Shown here piece by piece: positions 59,553 to 64,000 of a DNA stretch of 64,000 bases. This DNA is from Ectopseudomonas mendocina. GTDB lineage: Bacteria > Pseudomonadota > Gammaproteobacteria > Pseudomonadales > Pseudomonadaceae. The stretch lies in the NCBI RefSeq assembly GCF_007049795.1, contig NZ_SCFY01000010.1, forward strand, positions 1 through 64,000. The letters are read 5' to 3'. The stretch's first letter is position 1. The number at the start of each line of letters is the position of its first letter. Both the position numbers and the translations under genes were made by a program. The notes below the pieces were generated by a model that worked only from the letters and a program-made list of their open reading frames with translations, had not been told where the DNA came from and made no database searches.

Positions 59553-60236
59553 TCATGCCTGCGGTGCTTTCGGCGTGGCGACCTGATCACGCAGGTACAC
59601 CGGTTGCGCCTGATCAGCCGACAACGCCTCGCCACGGGCCCAGGCAAAACGAGCCAGGCTCAGCAAGTCTTCGGCATGCGGCAGCAGGCTACCATCCATG
59701 CCCACAGGCCTGAGGGCGATACGCGCGGCGAAGGTGCCCCAGCCCGTGCCGGCGCCGAACCACTCACCATCGCTGCCACGCGGCGCTTCAGCTTGCTCCG
59801 GCGGCAACACCGCTTCCTGGCCAAGCAGGCGCATCTCGCCGGCTTCTGCGCGGTAGCACCCCCAGTAAACCTCGTCCATGCGCGCGTCGATGGCGGCGGC
59901 AACCTGAGTCGCGCCCTGCTCACGCAGCGCGCGCTGGGCCAGCACGGCCAGATTGGAAACCGGCAGCACCGGTCGATCCAGTGCAAAGGCCAGGCCCTGT
60001 ACCACGCCGATAGCGATACGCACCCCGGTGAACGCACCAGGACCACGGCCGAAGGCAATGGCATCGAGTGCCGAAGCGGCGATACCCGCCTCACCCAGCA
60101 GTTGCTGAATCATCGGCAACAGACGCTGCGCGTGCATACGCGGGGCGACTTCGTAGTGGCTGAGCACGCGACCATCATGCAGCAGCGCGACGGAGCAGGC
60201 TTCGGTGGCGGTATCGAGGGCCAGGAGAGTGGTCAT
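59553..60236 (-). CDS. tsaB: tRNA threonylcarbamoyladenosine biosynthesis protein TsaB
   Basis: A 227-residue ASKHA-fold protein that pairs with TsaD and TsaE to make t6A37 in tRNA. Seen are LLALDTATEACSVALLHDGRV at the N-terminus, LPMIQQLLGEAGIAASALDAIAFGRGPGAFTGVRIAIGVVQGLAFALD near residues 43-90, and a conserved DARMDEVYWGCYR segment. I chose ATG 60236 (MTTLLALDTATEA); the longer frame to 60305 crosses a terminator. It is downstream of the acid phosphatase gene. The order tsaB, adk, ppc matches the PA3685-PA3687 region, with the phosphatase as an extra gene. Confidence 0.93.
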   Translation of the reverse strand: MTTLLALDTATEACSVALLHDGRVLSHYEVAPRMHAQRLLPMIQQLLGEAGIAASALDAIAFGRGPGAFTGVRIAIGVVQGLAFALDRPVLPVSNLAVLAQRALREQGATQVAAAIDARMDEVYWGCYRAEAGEMRLLGQEAVLPPEQAEAPRGSDGEWFGAGTGWGTFAARIALRPVGMDGSLLPHAEDLLSLARFAWARGEALSADQAQPVYLRDQVATPKAPQA

Positions 60237-60255
60237 TGCATTCGGACAGCTGAAT

Positions 60256-60282
60256 AAAAAAGAGCCGGCATTAGACCGGCTC
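60256..60282 (-). terminator. Rho-independent terminator of the acid phosphatase gene
   Basis: On the minus strand GAGCCGG / CCGGCTC (7-bp stem, 7-base loop) is followed by TTTTTT. It lies between the phosphatase gene and tsaB, so tsaB needs its own promoter or read-through. Confidence 0.8.
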
Positions 60283-60352
60283 GACGACTTTTTTTCCAGC
60301 ACCATGTCGGCGCCCAGCTTGCGCGGAGCGACCGACGGGGATCAGCGTTGCC

Positions 60353-61114
60353 CTACCAAGGCTCGACTACCGGCTCGGCCTCCCAGCCTTTAAGCGGCGC
60401 CTTGGACCAGGTGCCATATCCGGCATTGGGGAACACGATCCACTCCACACCCCACTTGTCCGACTCTTCGGCAACGGTCTTGCGCTGCGCGTCGAGCGGC
60501 GTTTTGCGGAAACGCGCATCGAAGTCATGCAGCGTATCGCCCAGCAGCATGATGATCTGGTGATCGGCACTGACGATGGCGCGACGCTCGACCTTGGGCG
60601 GCCCGAGCAGCAGCACGCTCTCTTCCGATACCTGCGGCAGGCCCAGTTTGCTCAGGGTGGCCAAGGTGTATTTCTTCTGCTCGTCGGCACGATCGGAGAC
60701 GTAGCGGATGGTCACGCCGAGCTTGTCGGCATGCTCGAGAAACTTCTTCGCGCCAGGGATCAGCTCCGGCGTACCGTCACGTTCCCAGGGCAGCCAGGTG
60801 TCCCAGGCATCGTACTGATGACAGTTGGCCAGATCGCGCGCCAGCAGCGCACTGTTGTCGATTACGGTTTCGTCGAGGTCGGTGACGATGGCCAGCTTCG
60901 AGGGATCCTTCGCCGCCGCCACAGCCTTGTCGAGCTTCTCCGTGGCGATGTTGTAGGCCTGCAGTTGCAGCGCCTGGACCTCCGCGGACTGCTGTTGAAA
61001 GCGCAAACCCATGGTGAATTCGGCGACGGAACAATCTTCTTTGCTGTCAGCAAATGCCAGCGGAGTGGTCAGCAGCGATACCGCTAGGCCCAGCCAGATG
61101 CGTTTCTCGGTCAT
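60353..61114 (-). CDS. Class C (P4-type) acid phosphatase, HAD superfamily
   Basis: A 253-residue secreted phosphatase. The N-terminal signal peptide (about residues 1-22, ending LAFA) lacks a lipobox. The HAD motif I DLDETVIDN supplies Asp79 (nucleophile) and Asp81. The other motifs are YVSDRADEQKK, LLLGPPKVERR and IIMLLGDTLHDFDARF. Relatives include the e(P4) nucleotidase of Haemophilus, which processes nucleotides in the periplasm. It is monocistronic, between adk and tsaB, and is not part of the usual tsaB-adk order. Substrate is inferred as phosphomonoesters. Confidence 0.9.
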   Translation of the reverse strand: MTEKRIWLGLAVSLLTTPLAFADSKEDCSVAEFTMGLRFQQQSAEVQALQLQAYNIATEKLDKAVAAAKDPSKLAIVTDLDETVIDNSALLARDLANCHQYDAWDTWLPWERDGTPELIPGAKKFLEHADKLGVTIRYVSDRADEQKKYTLATLSKLGLPQVSEESVLLLGPPKVERRAIVSADHQIIMLLGDTLHDFDARFRKTPLDAQRKTVAEESDKWGVEWIVFPNAGYGTWSKAPLKGWEAEPVVEPW

Positions 61115-61244
61115 TGAATGCCCTCTTCCTTATAGGTTATCGACACGCCCCGGCGCCGGCCGGAGGCTGCATCGTCGATATTAGTCGGCCCGCATTGCGC
61201 GGCCATGCTTGAGAGCGACCAGAACGTATCAGGTTCCATAAACG

Positions 61245-61270
61245 AACAAGGCCCCTTTCGGGGCCTTGTT
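61245..61270 (-). terminator. Terminator of adk
   Basis: 11-bp perfect stem AACAAGGCCCC / GGGGCCTTGTT with loop TTTC (61245-61255 and 61260-61270), 25 bp after the adk stop. There is no long T-run. Confidence 0.7.
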
Positions 61271-61294
61271 GCTATGACACTCGGCGAGCTGGAC

Positions 61295-61960
<666 letters not shown>

Positions 61961-62165
61961 TTATGTAGTAATCGGTCGGACTCGCCTCGTGGGGCCAATC
62001 TCTTGAATGTAGTGCGGCTGCCGTAGCGGCCAAAAGGCTGCTCAAGATACACAGCGCACCCCAGGCGCACAAGCCGCCAAAAGTCGGATAAAACCCCTCC
62101 TCCTGGCGGCCTGAATCCGGTATGTGACGCTGGCCAGGCATATGCCGGCCAGCACCTGCCGCCCT

Positions 62166-64000
62166 TCAACCGGTGTTGCGCAAACCTGCAGCGATACCTG
62201 CCACGCTGACCAGCAACGCCTGCTCCAGAGGGCTCTCCGGCGCCTGTTCACGTTGCCGGCAGCGCGCCAGCAGCTCGGCCTGCAGCAGGTGCAGCGGGTC
62301 GAGGTAGGTGTTGCGCACGCTGATCGATTCCAGGGTTTCCGGATTGTGCGCAAGCAGCCGAGACTGCCCGGTCAATTCCAGCACGGCAGCGCACGCCTGC
62401 GACAATAGGTCGCGTAACTGCGCCCCCAGCGGCTGCAGGGCCGGCTCGACCAGACGCTCGTCATACAGGGCGGCGATATTGGCATCCGCTTTGGTCAGGA
62501 CCATTTCCAGCATGTCGATGCGGGTGCGGAAGAATGGCCATTGCTCGCGCATGCTTTTCAGCAGCTCAGCATCACCGCCTTGCAGCGCCTGCCCCAGCGC
62601 CTGCTCCCAGCCGAGCCAGGCTGGCAGCATCAGGCGCGTCTGCGTCCACGCGAAGATCCACGGAATGGCCCGCAGGCTCTCCACACCGCCTTCGCGCCGC
62701 TTGGCCGGGCGACTGCCCAGCGGTAAGCGGCCGAGCTCCTGCTCCGGCGTGGCCTGGCGGAAATATTCGACGAACTGCGGATGCTCGCGCACCACGTCGC
62801 GATAAGCCTTCACGCCGGCATCGGCGAGGCGGTCCATCATCGCCCGCCAGCTCGGCTCCGGTGCTGGCGGTGGCAGTAGCGTGGCTTCCAGCACTGCAGC
62901 CAGATAGAGGTTGAGATTCTGCTCGGCGATATCCGGCAGGCCGAACTTGAAGCGGATCATTTCACCCTGCTCGGTGGTGCGGAACCGCCCCGCCACCGAG
63001 CCAGGGGGTTGCGACAGGATGGCCGCGTGAGCGGGGCCACCGCCACGGCCGACGGTGCCACCGCGACCGTGGAACAGCAGCAGTTCGACCTGATGCTCAC
63101 GACACAGACGCACCAGCTCCTCCTGAGCGCGATACTGCGCCCAGGCTGCCGCGGTAGTACCGGCATCCTTGGCCGAATCGGAATAACCGATCATCACTTC
63201 CTGCGGGCCATGCAGACGCGCGCGATAGCCGGGCAACCCCAGTAGGCGATCGATCACCGGCCCGGCATGATCAAGATCGGCCAGGGTTTCAAAAAGTGGC
63301 ACCACCCGCATCGGCCGGCGCAACCCAGCCTCTTTCAGCAGCAGTTGCACGGCCAGCACATCGGAAGCAGCACCAGCCATGGAGATCACGTAGGAGCCCA
63401 GCGATGCGGCAGGAGCGGCTGCCACCTCACGACAGGTAGCGAGTACCTCGGCGGTATCGGCAGAGGGTCGATAGTCGCTTGGCAGCAATGGACGGCGGTT
63501 TTCCAGCTCGCGCTGGAGGAAGCTCAGGCGCGCTTCTTCATCCCACTCGGCGTAGCGACCGAGGCCGAGATAGTCGGTGATTTCCGACATCGCGGCTGCG
63601 TGCCGGGATGAATCCTGACGCACGTCGAGACGCACCAGGAACAGACCGAAGGTAGCTGCCCGGCGCAGGCAATCGAGCAGCGGACCATCGGCGATCACGC
63701 CCATGCCGCAGGCATGCAGCGACTGGTAGCAGAGCTGCAGTGGCGCAAGCAGATCATGGTTGTCGCGCAGTACTGCAGCGCTGGGCGCCACATCGGCAGT
63801 GAGCGCCTGCTGCGCCCAGCTGCGCGTTTCGCGCAGGCGTTCGCGCAACTGCTTGAGCAGTGCACGGTACGGTTCGGCGCTATCGCCCACCTGCGCGCGC
63901 AGTTCGTCATTGGCCTGCTGCATGGACAGCTCCGCGGCCAGGTTGTCGACGTCGCGCAGGTAGAGATCCGCGGCCATCCAGCGCGCCAGCAGCAACACCT
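62166..64000 (-). CDS. ppc: Phosphoenolpyruvate carboxylase (N-terminus beyond the window)
   Basis: The last 610 residues of a roughly 880-residue enzyme that converts phosphoenolpyruvate and bicarbonate into oxaloacetate. Seen are the catalytic loop [13 protein letters not shown], then [27 protein letters not shown] with the active-site Arg/His residues, and the C-terminal [20 protein letters not shown] and allosteric-site region ending GLRNTG. The start lies beyond base 64000. Order ppc-adk fits P. aeruginosa. The stop TGA is at 62166-62168 on the minus strand. Confidence 0.95.
   Translation of the reverse strand, partial: VLLLARWMAADLYLRDVDNLAAELSMQQANDELRAQVGDSAEPYRALLKQLRERLRETRSWAQQALTADVAPSAAVLRDNHDLLAPLQLCYQSLHACGMGVIADGPLLDCLRRAATFGLFLVRLDVRQDSSRHAAAMSEITDYLGLGRYAEWDEEARLSFLQRELENRRPLLPSDYRPSADTAEVLATCREVAAAPAASLGSYVISMAGAASDVLAVQLLLKEAGLRRPMRVVPLFETLADLDHAGPVIDRLLGLPGYRARLHGPQEVMIGYSDSAKDAGTTAAAWAQYRAQEELVRLCREHQVELLLFHGRGGTVGRGGGPAHAAILSQPPGSVAGRFRTTEQGEMIRFKFGLPDIAEQNLNLYLAAVLEATLLPPPAPEPSWRAMMDRLADAGVKAYRDVVREHPQFVEYFRQATPEQELGRLPLGSRPAKRREGGVESLRAIPWIFAWTQTRLMLPAWLGWEQALGQALQGGDAELLKSMREQWPFFRTRIDMLEMVLTKADANIAALYDERLVEPALQPLGAQLRDLLSQACAAVLELTGQSRLLAHNPETLESISVRNTYLDPLHLLQAELLARCRQREQAPESPLEQALLVSVAGIAAGLRNTG

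Overview
The window looks like a chromosome segment of a Pseudomonas-type gammaproteobacterium, probably from the P. mendocina / P. oleovorans (Ectopseudomonas) side of the genus. The evidence is high-GC coding sequence, genus markers (mvaT, bifA, a PctA-type chemoreceptor, mexJK/mexL-like genes) and gene neighbourhoods that I recall from P. aeruginosa. The species cannot be fixed from this window. I saw no tRNA, rRNA, CRISPR array, prophage or integron. Most of the region is conserved core genome.

Layout. 1-5067: the 3' end of an IS3-type element sits inside a TRAP binding-protein gene (dctP), followed by intact dctQ and dctM permeases, an EamA exporter, an FCD/GntR regulator and an aldose epimerase. 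5312-12962: small conserved protein, HerA/YjgR-like ATPase, amino-acid-type chemoreceptor, CBS-domain protein with a 59-residue partner, purU, mvaT, sbcB. 13144-20817: a membrane protein, then a tightly overlapping operon RDD / SpoIIM-like / DUF4129 / DUF4350 / MoxR ATPase / DUF58. 21061-27186: sodB, bifA, a GIDE-like protein with an EF-hand, lemA, and an imelysin lipoprotein behind a 27-bp inverted repeat. 27346-27915: a 570-bp non-coding module of nested inverted repeats.

28028-38763: AraC regulator, GNAT acetyltransferase, a transporter-like hybrid histidine kinase, rmuC, a Sel1-like fragment, and the ydbH-ynbE-ydbL envelope lipid-transport operon. 38826-44603: grxD, a molybdopterin oxidoreductase, argF overlapping an orphan ABC ATPase, and a PhzF-like protein. 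44731-49354: a glycerol regulon (glpK, ybaK, glpR, glpD) without glpF; GlpR-like operators lie before glpR and glpD. 49624-50713: a bacterioferritin gene whose terminator has been split by an internally deleted IS4-type element with a clear 10-bp target duplication. 50794-64000: mexK- and mexJ-like genes divergent from mexL, then rsmJ, a Ca-binding-like protein, a REPIN, an extensin-like protein, DUF72, tsaB, a class C acid phosphatase, adk, and ppc running off the right edge.

The best candidates for follow-up are the mobile-element events (dctP disruption, IS4 relic in the bfr terminator), the palindromic module at 27346-27915, the RDD/SpoIIM/MoxR operon, the GIDE/EF-hand + LemA pair, and the inverted repeat upstream of the imelysin gene. 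I did not find a clear, wholly new multi-gene system.
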